64,000 nt of DNA from JBFMFR01 sp040752025 (GCA_040752025.1 JBFMFR010000042.1:1-64000); one strand, 5' to 3'; shown: positions 25,757-35,126, numbered from the stretch's first letter. Program-made: numbers and translations. Notes: generated by a model not told the origin, from the sequence alone.

Positions 25757-26332
25757 TCAAGGCTCGAGCGAGGAATTGTCGGTTCCCTTTATTTGCTGAA
25801 TACTGCCAGGTTTCCATTCCCCGGTATCAAGCCAGGCCAGGTAAGTTTCTTCCAGATTGTCAACGGTCATGATCAGTGCATCTTCATAGTTGTCGCGATA
25901 ATACTTGGGTCGCTGGCCTACTATCTCAAACCCGAAGCGGCGATAAAGTTTTTGGGCGACCTGATTGTGGGCGCGCACCTCTAGCGTTGCTTTCTGGGAA
26001 CCCCGGCGAATGGCCTCTTTCAAGGCGACAGCCAGTAAAGTTTTGGAAATGCCTCTGCCGCGATAATCCGGATGGACAGCGATGTTGGCAATGTGGGCTT
26101 CTTCCAGGATCAGCCAAACAACCACCATCCCGACAATATGAGGCGGCGCATCGGGATGAGTGGCCTCAGCAACCCATAGTAAGGACAGTGGATTGTTTTT
26201 GATTTCATAATTATAAGCGCTGAGCGGCCAGGGCATGCTAAAAGAGATGCGATCGATAGCCTGTACTTGCTCTACATCTTCCAGACGCATGAAGCGGATA
26301 GTGAGGGTCTCATGCAAGGGAATAGCGCTCAT
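25757..26332 (-). CDS. rimI: RimI-like GNAT N-acetyltransferase
   Basis: A 191-residue GNAT protein. IRFMRLEDVEQVQAIDRISF is the usual N-terminus of ribosomal-protein alanine acetyltransferases, IANIAVHPDYRGRGISKTLL holds the acetyl-CoA loop (RGRGI), and LEVRAHNQVAQKLYRRFGFE is the typical helix. The tail of about 40 residues is longer than E. coli RimI. Genetic linkage with tsaB and tsaE is common in bacteria and supports the call. True RimI activity versus another acceptor cannot be decided from sequence. Confidence 0.85.
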   Translation of the reverse strand: MSAIPLHETLTIRFMRLEDVEQVQAIDRISFSMPWPLSAYNYEIKNNPLSLLWVAEATHPDAPPHIVGMVVVWLILEEAHIANIAVHPDYRGRGISKTLLAVALKEAIRRGSQKATLEVRAHNQVAQKLYRRFGFEIVGQRPKYYRDNYEDALIMTVDNLEETYLAWLDTGEWKPGSIQQIKGTDNSSLEP

Positions 26333-26338
26333 CAGAAA

Positions 26339-27064
26339 TTAGCTTTTATCGAGGATCGGATCGTTATAGTGCAAGTAGATCGGAGCCAAAGAGGCCGGGT
26401 TGTCAGCCTGTCCGGCTTTCCAACGCTGCCAGGCTAACTCTGCCAGGAAGGCCGGGCGTCGCAAAGAGTGGGCTGGTGTGGCCAGGATAATCTTGCTGGG
26501 CTCAACGCCGGCGTGGTGTGTTTGGGTTAGAATGCTGCGATCTTCTTCATCTAGCTCGCCACATAACAGGGTCGGTTCTTGCAATCGCCCAGCCAATTCT
26601 TCGGGAGTGAGCACTTCGATATTGCTGCGGGCATTGTCTGCGGCAGGTTTCCATTCACCCTCTCGCGCTCGATACCAGCTAACTGCCAATCTGCCTCGGC
26701 CGGCGCGCAAGACAGCGGCCATGGGGACGTTCAGGATTGGTTGGGCAAGAGCCAGGGCATCTAACGTGGGAATGCCCAGGATAGGTATGCGCTGCGCAAT
26801 AGCCAGCCCTTTTGCCATCGCCAGACCGATACGCAAGCCAGTGAAGGAGCCGGGACCTGTGGCAACTGCCAGAGCGCCCAGGTTTTTTGCCGACAACCCG
26901 GTTTTTTCCAGGGCGCTGGCAACTGCTGGCGCCAACTCTACGGTGTGGTGGTCGCGACTGACCCATACCGACTCACATAGAACCCGAACGCCATCGTACA
27001 AGGCCAGGCCAACGGCACGCGTGGAGGTGTCCATTGCCAGTAGTACGCTTGAAGTAGCACGCAT
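26339..27064 (-). CDS. tsaB: tRNA threonylcarbamoyladenosine biosynthesis protein TsaB
   Basis: A 241-residue ASKHA-fold protein. LLAMDTSTRAVGLALYDG is the N-terminal phosphate-1-like motif, and LAVATGPGSFTGLRIGLAMA is the hallmark GPGSFTGLRIG of TsaB. It forms the TsaBDE complex that makes t6A37 in tRNA. Its start overlaps the tsaE stop by one base (TGATG). tsaD itself is not in the window. Confidence 0.95.
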   Translation of the reverse strand: MRATSSVLLAMDTSTRAVGLALYDGVRVLCESVWVSRDHHTVELAPAVASALEKTGLSAKNLGALAVATGPGSFTGLRIGLAMAKGLAIAQRIPILGIPTLDALALAQPILNVPMAAVLRAGRGRLAVSWYRAREGEWKPAADNARSNIEVLTPEELAGRLQEPTLLCGELDEEDRSILTQTHHAGVEPSKIILATPAHSLRRPAFLAELAWQRWKAGQADNPASLAPIYLHYNDPILDKS

Positions 27065-27561
27065 CAGGAAACTCCAAAAACTTGTCTGCGAAATTCATCC
27101 AGTAAGGCATGGTAGCGGGGGCCGTAGGCGGCAAGCAGCATGTCGCGTTGTTCCTCGTCTACCCAAGACAGGGTAACCCAAAGGTGTTCGCCGGGCAGCG
27201 CCTCAGCAATGCGGTCTGCCCATTCCACAACCAAAGGACCTTGTTCAATCAACGCGTCGATATCCAGATCTTGCGCTTCTGCCGCGCCGGCCAGACGATA
27301 GGCATCCAGGTGGTACAAACGAGCGCCGTCCGGCCGCCGATACACATTGACTAACACGAAGGTGGGACTGGAGACCTGATCCAGTGAACCCCAGCCTGCA
27401 GCAATGCCCTGCACCAGAGTCGTCTTTCCGGCTCCGAGGTCGCCAATCAGACAAACCACATCTCCGGGTTGTAGGGCTGCTCCCAGGTGCATGCCTGCCC
27501 GACGGGTTTGCGCAGCACTGCGGCTGATGAATTCCATCGATCGGGGATCTAGAATAGGCAT
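27064..27561 (-). CDS. tsaE: tRNA threonylcarbamoyladenosine ATPase TsaE
   Basis: A 165-residue P-loop ATPase of the t6A pathway. VCLIGDLGAGKTTLVQGIAA is Walker A, SSPTFVLVNVYRRPDGARLY is the conserved family segment, and HLDAYRLAGAAEAQDLDIDA contains the HxDxYR motif. LVVEWADRI is the switch with Trp. ATGs at 27561 and 27537 are both possible starts; the first is kept because it nearly abuts the pcrA stop. Together with tsaB and rimI it forms a compact operon. Confidence 0.95.
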   Translation of the reverse strand: MPILDPRSMEFISRSAAQTRRAGMHLGAALQPGDVVCLIGDLGAGKTTLVQGIAAGWGSLDQVSSPTFVLVNVYRRPDGARLYHLDAYRLAGAAEAQDLDIDALIEQGPLVVEWADRIAEALPGEHLWVTLSWVDEEQRDMLLAAYGPRYHALLDEFRRQVFGVS

Positions 27562-27562
27562 T

Positions 27563-29758
27563 TCACTTGCCGATCTCCAGGTTTGCTAAAGAGGCTACCA
27601 CACGCTTGAGCCCTACGCTTTCAAAGAAAATATCCAATATTTCATCGCTGTCTTGCATGCGGCTGTTCAGGATCATGCCCTCGCCCCAGGTGGCGTGTTG
27701 GACGCGCATGCCGGGTGCATAGCGCTGCTGAGGTATATCAGCAGATTGGTCAAAGGGCATTTGCCAGCGTTCTGGCCGCGCAGAAATCGTACCCGCGGCG
27801 GAGGTTGTGGTGCGTCGATGCGAGCGCGTTGGCTGGGTTTCATCGATCATGTGGGAAGGGATATCCACCAGGTATCGCGATGGTTCGACGGGTTCTGCAT
27901 AGCCATAGGAACTGCGATTTTGAGCGTAGACCAGGTACAGACGATCCTTGGCGCGTGTAATCCCCACGTAGAGCAGGCGGCGTTCTTCCATCATCGCTTC
28001 TGCGTCTTCGAAAGAACGGCTGTGGGGGAGTGTGCCATCGTTTATACCTGTGATGAACACAATGGGGAATTCCAGGCCTTTGGCGGCGTGCAACGTCAGC
28101 AACGTGGGAACGTTGCTGTTGGTCTCTAAGGTGTCCTGGTCGGAAACCAGAGCCACCCGTTCCAGAAATATCTCCAGGTTTTGATCCTGATATTCAGATG
28201 CCAGGCGGCGCAGTTCCATGATATTTTCCCAGCGATCGGCTCCCTCATCGCTGCCGTCATCGATGTAAGAGTGATAATCGGTATCTCCCAGAATGCGATC
28301 CATCAATGCCAGAGGGGAAAGCGCATTTTTTTCTGCAATCCAGCTTGCCAACAAGCTGCCAAATTTCGCCAGGGAAACGGCAGTGCGAGCAGGCAATTGC
28401 TGAAACTGCATTCCGGGTTCTGCTGTATCATTCCCTAACTCGATCAAGAAACTGCCAGGAGAGCGCCCGATTTGCTGGGCCACTGTGCGCAGCGCCAGGT
28501 AAGTCTTATTCCCAATGCCTCTGGCGGGAACGTTAATTACACGGGTCAGGCTGATCTCATCGTGCGGGTTGTGCACCAAACGCAGGTAAGCGATGATGTC
28601 TTTGATCTCACGCCGGCCGTAGAAGCGCTGCGCGCCTACCAGCTTGTAGGGCAGGCTGGCTTGCAAGAAGGCTTCTTCCAACAGGCGCGATTGGGCGTTG
28701 GTACGGTACATCACTGCAAAGTCGCCGGGTTGGGCGTTATTTTCAGCAACCCGGCTGGAGATGGTATCTACAACGAAAGCCGCCTCAACGCGATCATCAT
28801 AAGCTTCGTGAAGGATGGCCTTTTGGCCTGCACCGCGATCCGTGAACAAGCGCTTGGGGGTGCGGTGAGGGTTGCGGTCAATAATCGCCATAGCCACATC
28901 CAGGATGGATTGGGTTGAGCGGTAATTTTGTTCGAGCAAGATAACCTGGGATTCGGGGTAATCTTTCTCGAAACGCAGCACATTGCGATAATCTGCTCCA
29001 CGCCAGCGATAGATGGATTGATCTGTATCGCCAACAACGAAAATATTGTTGTGGAAGGATGCCAGGTGACTGAGAAGCTTGTATTGCGCCAGGTTCGTGT
29101 CCTGGAATTCATCAACCAGGATATGTTCATAGCGCCGGGCATATTTCTCGCGCACCCCCGGGTTGTTTTCTAACAACTGGGCAGTCCACAAGAGCAAGTC
29201 GTCGAAGTCCAGGGCGTTGCTGGCTAAGAGCAGCTCCTGGTAGCGGTAATAAACGCGCTGCACCACCTCATCGCGATAGGTTTGCACAGGGAAGGCCTCG
29301 GGCAGGATCAATTCGTTCTTGGCGTTCGAAATTGCATTGTGAACACCAGGGGCGCGGTAGCGCTTTTCATCCAGATTCAAGTCAAGAATCGCTCTTTTTA
29401 CCAGGCTGACTTGATCATCGGCGTCGAAAATTACGAAGTTGGATTCAAACGGTAAGTTTCCAGCCTCTCGACGCAGGATGCGCGCACAGATCGCATGAAA
29501 AGTGCCCAGAGTCAGGCCGCGCGTCGAATCGCCGATCAGATCGGCCACGCGATGTTCCATTTCGCGGGCAGCCTTGTTGGTAAAGGTTACTGCCAGAATA
29601 TTGTAAGGCCGCACACCCAGATTCCCGATCAGGTAAGCAATGCGATGCGTCAGGACGCGCGTTTTACCGGAGCCCGGCCCCGCCAGTACTAATACAGGGC
29701 CCAGGCCGGCGGCGACAGCCTGCTGTTGTGCGATATTTAGATCCGACAGTAAATCCAT
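27563..29758 (-). CDS. pcrA: ATP-dependent DNA helicase PcrA/UvrD
   Basis: A 731-residue superfamily 1A 3'-5' helicase. LAGPGSGKTRVLTHRIAYLI is motif I, VTFTNKAAREM motif Ia, ILVDEFQDTNLAQYKLL motif II, GDTDQSIYRWRGADY motif III, LEQNYRSTQSIL motif IV, LLTLHAAKGLEFPIVFITG motif V and EERRLLYVGITRAKDRLYLV motif VI. The C-terminal tail, including YAPGMRVQHATWGEGMILN, is the Tudor-like domain seen in PcrA/UvrD, which contacts RNA polymerase. It heads the minus-strand repair and tRNA-modification operon. Confidence 0.96.
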   Translation of the reverse strand: MDLLSDLNIAQQQAVAAGLGPVLVLAGPGSGKTRVLTHRIAYLIGNLGVRPYNILAVTFTNKAAREMEHRVADLIGDSTRGLTLGTFHAICARILRREAGNLPFESNFVIFDADDQVSLVKRAILDLNLDEKRYRAPGVHNAISNAKNELILPEAFPVQTYRDEVVQRVYYRYQELLLASNALDFDDLLLWTAQLLENNPGVREKYARRYEHILVDEFQDTNLAQYKLLSHLASFHNNIFVVGDTDQSIYRWRGADYRNVLRFEKDYPESQVILLEQNYRSTQSILDVAMAIIDRNPHRTPKRLFTDRGAGQKAILHEAYDDRVEAAFVVDTISSRVAENNAQPGDFAVMYRTNAQSRLLEEAFLQASLPYKLVGAQRFYGRREIKDIIAYLRLVHNPHDEISLTRVINVPARGIGNKTYLALRTVAQQIGRSPGSFLIELGNDTAEPGMQFQQLPARTAVSLAKFGSLLASWIAEKNALSPLALMDRILGDTDYHSYIDDGSDEGADRWENIMELRRLASEYQDQNLEIFLERVALVSDQDTLETNSNVPTLLTLHAAKGLEFPIVFITGINDGTLPHSRSFEDAEAMMEERRLLYVGITRAKDRLYLVYAQNRSSYGYAEPVEPSRYLVDIPSHMIDETQPTRSHRRTTTSAAGTISARPERWQMPFDQSADIPQQRYAPGMRVQHATWGEGMILNSRMQDSDEILDIFFESVGLKRVVASLANLEIGK

Positions 29759-29797
29759 GACTATGCTCGAATTGGGTTACCAATTATCCAGTGGGGC

Positions 29798-29803
29798 ATT
29801 ATA
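29798..29803 (-). promoter_or_regulatory. Promoter (-10) for the pcrA operon
   Basis: On the minus strand a perfect TATAAT (29803 to 29798) is preceded by TGC, giving an extended -10, about 40 bases before the pcrA ATG. The -35 position (CCAGCA) is poor, as expected for an extended -10 promoter. Confidence 0.5.
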
Positions 29804-29826
29804 GCACAGAGGCTGGCATGTGCTGG

Positions 29827-29855
29827 TTGCCAATCCGCACACAATGCGCTAAAAT
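29827..29855 (+). promoter_or_regulatory. Promoter that would give a leaderless mRNA
   Basis: TTGCCA (29827-29832), a 17-base spacer and TAAAAT (29850-29855) lie just six bases before the ATG at 29862. Transcription would begin at or next to the start codon. No Shine-Dalgarno sequence is present upstream, which agrees with leaderless initiation. Confidence 0.55.
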
Positions 29856-29861
29856 CAACCC

Positions 29862-30848
29862 ATGAATTGGGAGATGTGCGGGCATGAATGGGCAGTCAAC
29901 CTGCTGGCAGAACACGTTGCTCGGGGGAGGATGCGGCATGCCTACCTTTTTACTGGACCACAGGGCGTAGGCCGCCGTACGCTGGCACTGCGCCTGGCTC
30001 AGGCATTGAACTGCCTGGAGCCACCGGCTCCAGGAGCGCCTTGCTTGAGCTGCCGCACCTGCAAACAAATTGATCGAATGGAGCACGCAGACCTGGCAGT
30101 TGTGCAGGCCGAACAGATAGGGGGTACACTCAGGGTAGATCAGGTGCGCGAGCTGCAGCGCAGCCTGGCATTGGCTCCTTACCAGGCGCGCTACCGGGTG
30201 GCGATTTTACTGCGCTTTGAGGAAGCAAATGCCAGTGCGATGAATGCTTTGTTGAAAACACTGGAGGAACCAGCCTCGCAAGTTGTATTGATATTGACTG
30301 CTGAAAGTGCTGAAAATTTACTACCAACCATTGTATCTCGATGTGAGGTACTGCGCCTGCGCCCGCTGCCATTAGGACAGGTTGAGCAGGATTTGCAAAC
30401 TCGCTGGGGAATGCCAGAGGAACAGGCCCGTCTGCTGGCCCACCTGTCGGGAGGTCGGCCTGGTTATGCCTTCCGGCTGTATCAAGAGCCAGAAAGGTTG
30501 GCTTTACAGAGCTCCTGGCTGGATGATTTGAGCCAGTTGCTATCTGCCAAAAGGGTGGACCGGTTTGCCTATGCTGAAAAGATGGCTAAGGATAAAGATA
30601 CCTGCCGCGCAATGCTTTCCGTCTGGCTGGCATTTTGGCGGGATGTGCTCTTGAAGTCTAGTGGGGCAGCCGCGCCAGTAGCTAACCTGGATCGCCAGGA
30701 GCAGATCGAGCATTTGGCCGAGCAGTTCGGGATGCAGGTGGCATATCACGTAGTAACTGTCTTAGACCGGGCGCTGGCTTTATTGGATTGCAACGTCAAC
30801 CTGCGCCTGGCGGCAGAAACCTTATTGCTGGATCTGCCATATCGTTAA
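29862..30848 (+). CDS. holB: DNA polymerase III delta-prime-like clamp-loader subunit
   Basis: A 328-residue AAA+ protein. HAYLFTGPQGVGRRTLALRL is the P-loop region, where the usual Lys is Arg, as expected for a clamp-loader subunit that does not hydrolyse ATP. CLEPP and CLSCRTCKQI supply four zinc cysteines. NALLKTLEEPASQVVLIL and TIVSRCEVLRLRPL (the SRC arginine finger) are diagnostic. It works with DnaX and HolA to load the sliding clamp. No ribosome site precedes the ATG and a promoter ends six bases upstream, so leaderless translation is likely. Confidence 0.9.
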   Translation: MNWEMCGHEWAVNLLAEHVARGRMRHAYLFTGPQGVGRRTLALRLAQALNCLEPPAPGAPCLSCRTCKQIDRMEHADLAVVQAEQIGGTLRVDQVRELQRSLALAPYQARYRVAILLRFEEANASAMNALLKTLEEPASQVVLILTAESAENLLPTIVSRCEVLRLRPLPLGQVEQDLQTRWGMPEEQARLLAHLSGGRPGYAFRLYQEPERLALQSSWLDDLSQLLSAKRVDRFAYAEKMAKDKDTCRAMLSVWLAFWRDVLLKSSGAAAPVANLDRQEQIEHLAEQFGMQVAYHVVTVLDRALALLDCNVNLRLAAETLLLDLPYR

Positions 30849-30891
30849 CGGCCTGCCCTGAGTAATTCCAGGTATTTGCTGATTTGCAAAC

Positions 30892-30918
30892 TTGATGGGA
30901 CAAGGGCTGTGCTATACT
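30892..30918 (+). promoter_or_regulatory. Promoter for the sensor kinase gene
   Basis: TTGATG at 30892-30897 and TATACT at 30913-30918 are spaced 15 bases apart. TGC precedes the -10 hexamer, giving an extended -10 that can offset the short spacer. The start codon is 65 bases further on. Confidence 0.45.
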
Positions 30919-30982
30919 GTGTTCTAGCATGAAACGATACCGGTATGATGGATAAACCAGATGACCGGGGCCTGGGCAGCAT

Positions 30983-33091
30983 ATGCATGATCCAAAGAAT
31001 CGCGATTCGCTAGAATTATTGTACGAGGTCAGTCGAGAGTTCGCTGCGGCTCTGGACTTGCGTACGGTGCTCCATCGCGTGCTTTTTTTATCGATGAGAA
31101 GTGTGGGAGGGGTCAGCGGAAGTATCATTGTTTTGGACAGCGAGGGGCAGCCAGTTGATACGGCGTTCCTGATCGTGGGACAAACTCACGATCGAACCAT
31201 GCTACAGCTAAGAACCACTTACGAACAGGGCATGGCAGGCTGGGTGGCGAAAAATCGCCAGGCTGTACTAATCCCTGATACCAGCCAGGATGAGCGTTGG
31301 TTGCATCGTCCCGATGATGCACACGAGCGAACTGGGCCAAAATCTGCAGTCAGTGCGCCTATCCTGGCTCGTGACGATCTGGTGGGCGTTATTACGCTGG
31401 TTCATCCTCAACCCCAATTTTTTACTCAGGATCATCTCGAACTCGTAAAGGCGATCGCAGATCAAGCGGGGATTGCTATTCTAAATGCTCGCCTGTATGC
31501 TGAAAGCCAACACCAGGCACAGGTGATGACGGCAGTAGCCAAGAGCGCAGCGGTCATTACCGCATCCCTGGATCTTAGAGATGTTTTGCAGCGCATTCTG
31601 AACCAGATTCCTCGCGCACTGGGTGCTCAGGCGGCGCGCCTGGCTTTAGTGGATGCTGAGAAAAATGAATTGGAATATCGTGCATTTACTCTGAAAGGTC
31701 AGCAGCGCGCGATTGGCTTGCGCGTACCTTTCGGTAGGGGCATCGCAGGTTGGGTCGCGATGCAGGGACAAGGGATTATTGTCCCAGATGTTGCCAATGA
31801 TCCGCGTTTTGCTCCTGATGTGGACAAGCTGACTTCCTTCGAAAGCCGGGCAATACTTTGTGTTCCCATCCAATCCGAAGGACAGGTCATTGGTGTATTA
31901 GAGGCGATCAACCCGGAGACCGGTTCGTTTGACGAACAGGATTTGCTGATCTTGAATGGTATTAGCAGCATGGCCGGCACAGCCATACGTCATGCTCAAC
32001 TCTTCGCCAGCCTGGAAGCGGCACACAGCCGCTATCGCGATTTGTTTGAAGATAGTATTGACCCTATCTTGATTACGGATTTAGATGGGTATATCTTGGA
32101 AGCCAACCACCAGGCAGAGGCGATGATTGGACTAGAGAAGAGCCAGTTGCGTGCTCTATCCATAGAGATGTTACATGACATCGATTGGGAGAAAGTGGGC
32201 GAAAAATTTGAGAATCTGGTTTTGGGGCACACGGTCAGTTATGAGGCTGTCTTGCGTGCTGAACAGAAACGAAGGATTCCAATCCAAGTATTCGTGCGCA
32301 GCCTCCAAAATGATGGTGTAAATAATTTGCAGTGGATCTTGCGTGATATTTCCGAGGGGAAGAAGCTGGACCAATTGCGCGAGGATTTGACGGCAATGAT
32401 TTACCATGATCTGCGTTCGCCTCTGGCAAATGTAGTGGCCAGCCTTGGAGTGTTAGCTTCAATGCCTGCTGCGCCACAACAGGATGAATCAGTGGCTTCG
32501 CTGATCAATATCGCATTGCGTTCTACACAACGGATACAACGGTTGACGGATTCATTACTGGATATCAATCGATTAGAAGCGGGTCAAGCGATCGGAAACC
32601 GTAAGGGCATGGCTCCTGCAGAATTGATTGCGGATGCTGTGGAAGCGGTATTACCTGCATCGCAGAGCCGTAAAATCCAACTGATCAAGCATGTGGAGAG
32701 CAGCTTGCCGCAGGTTTTTGTGGATGCAGACATGATTCGGCGTGTTCTAATCAACCTGTTGGAAAATGCGCTAAAATTCACGCCTGCACAGGGTAAAATT
32801 CAAGTAGGCGCGAAGCGCGACGATGATGCTGTGTTGATGTGGGTGAAAGACTCGGGCCCGGGAATTTCCAAGACGGACCAGGAAAGGATTTTTGAGAAAT
32901 TCACCCGTCTTAGTGCTGAAGGGCCGCGCGGTTTGGGTCTGGGTTTGTCGTACTGCCGTCTGGCGATTGTTGGGCATGGAGGTAAGATTTGGGTTGAAAG
33001 CGAGACAAACGATGGATCCAGTTTTATGTTTACACTGCCTCTAATGGGCAAAGCTTTGCAAGATCCAACCCAGGATCAGGCGAAGGTTTGA
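30983..33091 (+). CDS. GAF-GAF-PAS sensor histidine kinase
   Basis: A 702-residue soluble kinase. GAF domains lie at about 25-175 and 190-340, a PAS domain at about 355-465 (DPILITDLDGYILEANHQAE), HisKA at about 470-535 with the phospho-acceptor in TAMIYHDLRSPLANVVASLG (His475), then HATPase: LINLLENALKFTPAQGK (N box), KDSGPGIS (G1), IFEKFTRL (F) and GLGLGLSYCRLAI (G2). It has no membrane span, so it senses a cytoplasmic signal or small ligand through the GAF domains. No response regulator is adjacent. The next gene encodes a metallo-beta-lactamase-like protein 22 bp downstream, possibly a partner. Confidence 0.93.
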   Translation: MHDPKNRDSLELLYEVSREFAAALDLRTVLHRVLFLSMRSVGGVSGSIIVLDSEGQPVDTAFLIVGQTHDRTMLQLRTTYEQGMAGWVAKNRQAVLIPDTSQDERWLHRPDDAHERTGPKSAVSAPILARDDLVGVITLVHPQPQFFTQDHLELVKAIADQAGIAILNARLYAESQHQAQVMTAVAKSAAVITASLDLRDVLQRILNQIPRALGAQAARLALVDAEKNELEYRAFTLKGQQRAIGLRVPFGRGIAGWVAMQGQGIIVPDVANDPRFAPDVDKLTSFESRAILCVPIQSEGQVIGVLEAINPETGSFDEQDLLILNGISSMAGTAIRHAQLFASLEAAHSRYRDLFEDSIDPILITDLDGYILEANHQAEAMIGLEKSQLRALSIEMLHDIDWEKVGEKFENLVLGHTVSYEAVLRAEQKRRIPIQVFVRSLQNDGVNNLQWILRDISEGKKLDQLREDLTAMIYHDLRSPLANVVASLGVLASMPAAPQQDESVASLINIALRSTQRIQRLTDSLLDINRLEAGQAIGNRKGMAPAELIADAVEAVLPASQSRKIQLIKHVESSLPQVFVDADMIRRVLINLLENALKFTPAQGKIQVGAKRDDDAVLMWVKDSGPGISKTDQERIFEKFTRLSAEGPRGLGLGLSYCRLAIVGHGGKIWVESETNDGSSFMFTLPLMGKALQDPTQDQAKV

Positions 33092-33113
33092 AGTTCAGGA
33101 TATCTGGTGGTTT

Positions 33114-33989
33114 ATGCAGCAGATCGAGCGAGGAATTTATTTTGAGGATGCCTACCTGGGGGTCACTTTAGGCGCACTGGTTTATCCACATGGTACCATC
33201 ATGGTTGATGCGCCGTTGCGGAGCGAGGACGCGCGCTCGTGGCGTTCTGCTTTGATCAATCAGCGAGGTGGGCCGAATCGCCTACTGGTGAGCATGGACG
33301 CTCATCCTGACCGAACTCTGGGAACTCGAGCGTTGGATTGCACTATCATTGCTCACCAGAAAACCGCCCAAGTATTTCGTAACCGTCCGACAGTTTTCAA
33401 GGGGCAAAGTATGGAGACTGGTTCAGATTGGGAAACTTATGCGGAGGCGGTTGGTATGCGGTGGGCTGCCCCCGACATTACATTTTCAGAACGCATGACA
33501 CTGCATTGGGGCAATGGCGAGGTGATTTTAGAGCACCGGCCTGGCCCAACACCCGGTTCAATCTGGATCATTGTGCCAGAAGTGCGCGTGGTTTTCGTGG
33601 GCGACGCGGTTGTTCAGAGTCAAGCGCCTTTCCTGGCGTATGCAGACCTGGATGCCTGGATAGAAAGCCTGGACGTGCTCGTAAAGGCCTATCGGGATTA
33701 CACAATCATCGGTGGACGAGGCGGGCCGATTGCCAGTGCTGATGTAAAGGCCCAACAGCGCATTCTAAAGGATGTGGTTGCGGGAATGGAGAAGCTCGCT
33801 CGCAAAGGTGTTACACCTGAAGGTACGGAAGTTTTGTCAGCGCCTTTGTTGACGAAATGTAAAGTGGCACCAGAAATGCGTGAGCGCAGCGCCAGGAGAC
33901 TAAAGCACGGCTTATATCATTGCTTCGCTCGCCGCTATCATTCGGAAAGTGCTTTAGGGCCCGTGGAAACGGAAAGCGAAGAGCAATAA
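33114..33989 (+). CDS. Metallo-beta-lactamase-fold protein with degenerate metal site
   Basis: A 291-residue protein with the outline of the fold: YLGVTLGALVYPHGTIMVDA at the N-terminus, VSMDAHPDRTLGTRALD at the place of the usual HxHxDH, LEHRPGPTPGSIWIIVPEVR where GHTPGS is expected, and VVFVGDAVVQSQAP with the conserved Asp. Two normal metal ligands appear missing (first His replaced by Asp; the His of GHT replaced by Pro), so it may bind one metal or none. The C-terminal 60 residues are basic. It follows a sensor kinase gene by 22 bp and may act in that pathway, perhaps as a ligand-binding rather than hydrolytic protein. Confidence 0.7.
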   Translation: MQQIERGIYFEDAYLGVTLGALVYPHGTIMVDAPLRSEDARSWRSALINQRGGPNRLLVSMDAHPDRTLGTRALDCTIIAHQKTAQVFRNRPTVFKGQSMETGSDWETYAEAVGMRWAAPDITFSERMTLHWGNGEVILEHRPGPTPGSIWIIVPEVRVVFVGDAVVQSQAPFLAYADLDAWIESLDVLVKAYRDYTIIGGRGGPIASADVKAQQRILKDVVAGMEKLARKGVTPEGTEVLSAPLLTKCKVAPEMRERSARRLKHGLYHCFARRYHSESALGPVETESEEQ

Positions 33990-34032
33990 CAAACCAGATA
34001 AAGATAACTCAACGAACAGGTAAAAAACATCT

Positions 34033-35106
34033 ATGTTTCAATCACCTTACTTGCCAGTTTTCGCTCTCACCCGTGGAGAAACGGTAGAGTCTATTCATAA
34101 TGGCGCAATGGCGGTTGTGGATGCACGCGGCCAGCTTCTAGCCTGGTATGGCGACCCAGCCGCAATCACGTATTTGCGTTCTTCCGCCAAGCCTTTTCAG
34201 GCGCTTCCGTTTATTTTGCATGGGGGTGATCGCCAATTCAACCTTACTCAGCGTGAAATATCTGTAATGTGTGCCTCGCATTCTGGTACGGATGAGCATG
34301 TGGCGGTTATTCGGGGGATACAGGCCAAAACGGGTGTGTCAGAAGGGCAATTGCTGTGTGGCGTTCACCAACCCTATCATAAACAAACTGCAGATGCATT
34401 GCGCGATCGCAATGAGGAGCCTACGCCCAACCGGCATAACTGTTCAGGGAAGCATACAGGTATGCTGGCATTCGTCAGGTTGCAGGCACAATTGACGGGA
34501 GAACCAGAAAGTGATATCCCGTACATCGATCCGAGGCATCCGATACAACAGGAAATTTTACAAACCTTTGCGAAATTTTGTGATATGCCCGTGGAAAGGG
34601 TTGGCCAGGGGATTGATGGTTGTTCTGCCCCGAACTTCGCTGTTCCGCTCAGGAATGCTGCACTCGGATTTGCACGCCTGAGCGATCCAGAGGTAGGGGG
34701 TGTAAAGGGGAACCAGATGGATGCATGTCACACAATTGTTTCTGCGATGGTTAGCCACCCGGATATGGTAGGCGGGCCAGACAGCTTCGACACGTATCTG
34801 ATGCGGGTTGCTGGTGGGCGCATCCTGGCGAAAGGCGGCGCAGAGGGGTATCAAGGCCTGGGCCTCTTGCCTGGCACGCTTGGCCCAGGTTCGCCGGGTG
34901 TGGGGATTGCCTTGAAGATTGGTGATGGCGATGCTCGTGGGAAGGCGCGTTCAGCAGTGGTTCTGGAAGTTTTACAACAGTTGGGGGTATTATCTTTACA
35001 TGAACTGCAAGAGCTTGCCGAATATGGGCCGAGTTCGCCAGTGCTCAACTGGCGTAAAATTGTGGTTGGGCAGGCCTACCCGGTATTTTCACTGAGCAAG
35101 AAGTAG
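34033..35106 (+). CDS. L-asparaginase II family protein
   Basis: A 357-residue protein of the asparaginase_II (PF06089-type) family, distinct from the E. coli AnsB fold. SVMCASHSGTDEHVAVIRGI, RHNCSGKHTGMLAFVRLQ, GIDGCSAPNFAVPL and GIALKIGDGDARGKARSAVV are the recognisable conserved segments. RSSAKPFQALP near residue 55 is another. It would hydrolyse asparagine or a related amide. It lies between a degenerate MBL protein and an endonuclease III gene, with 20-45 bp gaps, and is probably in one transcript with them. Confidence 0.9.
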   Translation: MFQSPYLPVFALTRGETVESIHNGAMAVVDARGQLLAWYGDPAAITYLRSSAKPFQALPFILHGGDRQFNLTQREISVMCASHSGTDEHVAVIRGIQAKTGVSEGQLLCGVHQPYHKQTADALRDRNEEPTPNRHNCSGKHTGMLAFVRLQAQLTGEPESDIPYIDPRHPIQQEILQTFAKFCDMPVERVGQGIDGCSAPNFAVPLRNAALGFARLSDPEVGGVKGNQMDACHTIVSAMVSHPDMVGGPDSFDTYLMRVAGGRILAKGGAEGYQGLGLLPGTLGPGSPGVGIALKIGDGDARGKARSAVVLEVLQQLGVLSLHELQELAEYGPSSPVLNWRKIVVGQAYPVFSLSKK

Positions 35107-35126
35107 CTACGTGGGTAAGGGAAGCA

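Noticed and set aside
25716..25817. Upstream extension of the uracil-DNA glycosylase gene
   Set aside because: It runs into the rimI gene; the ATG at 25715 has AGGAG and matches the family N-terminus.
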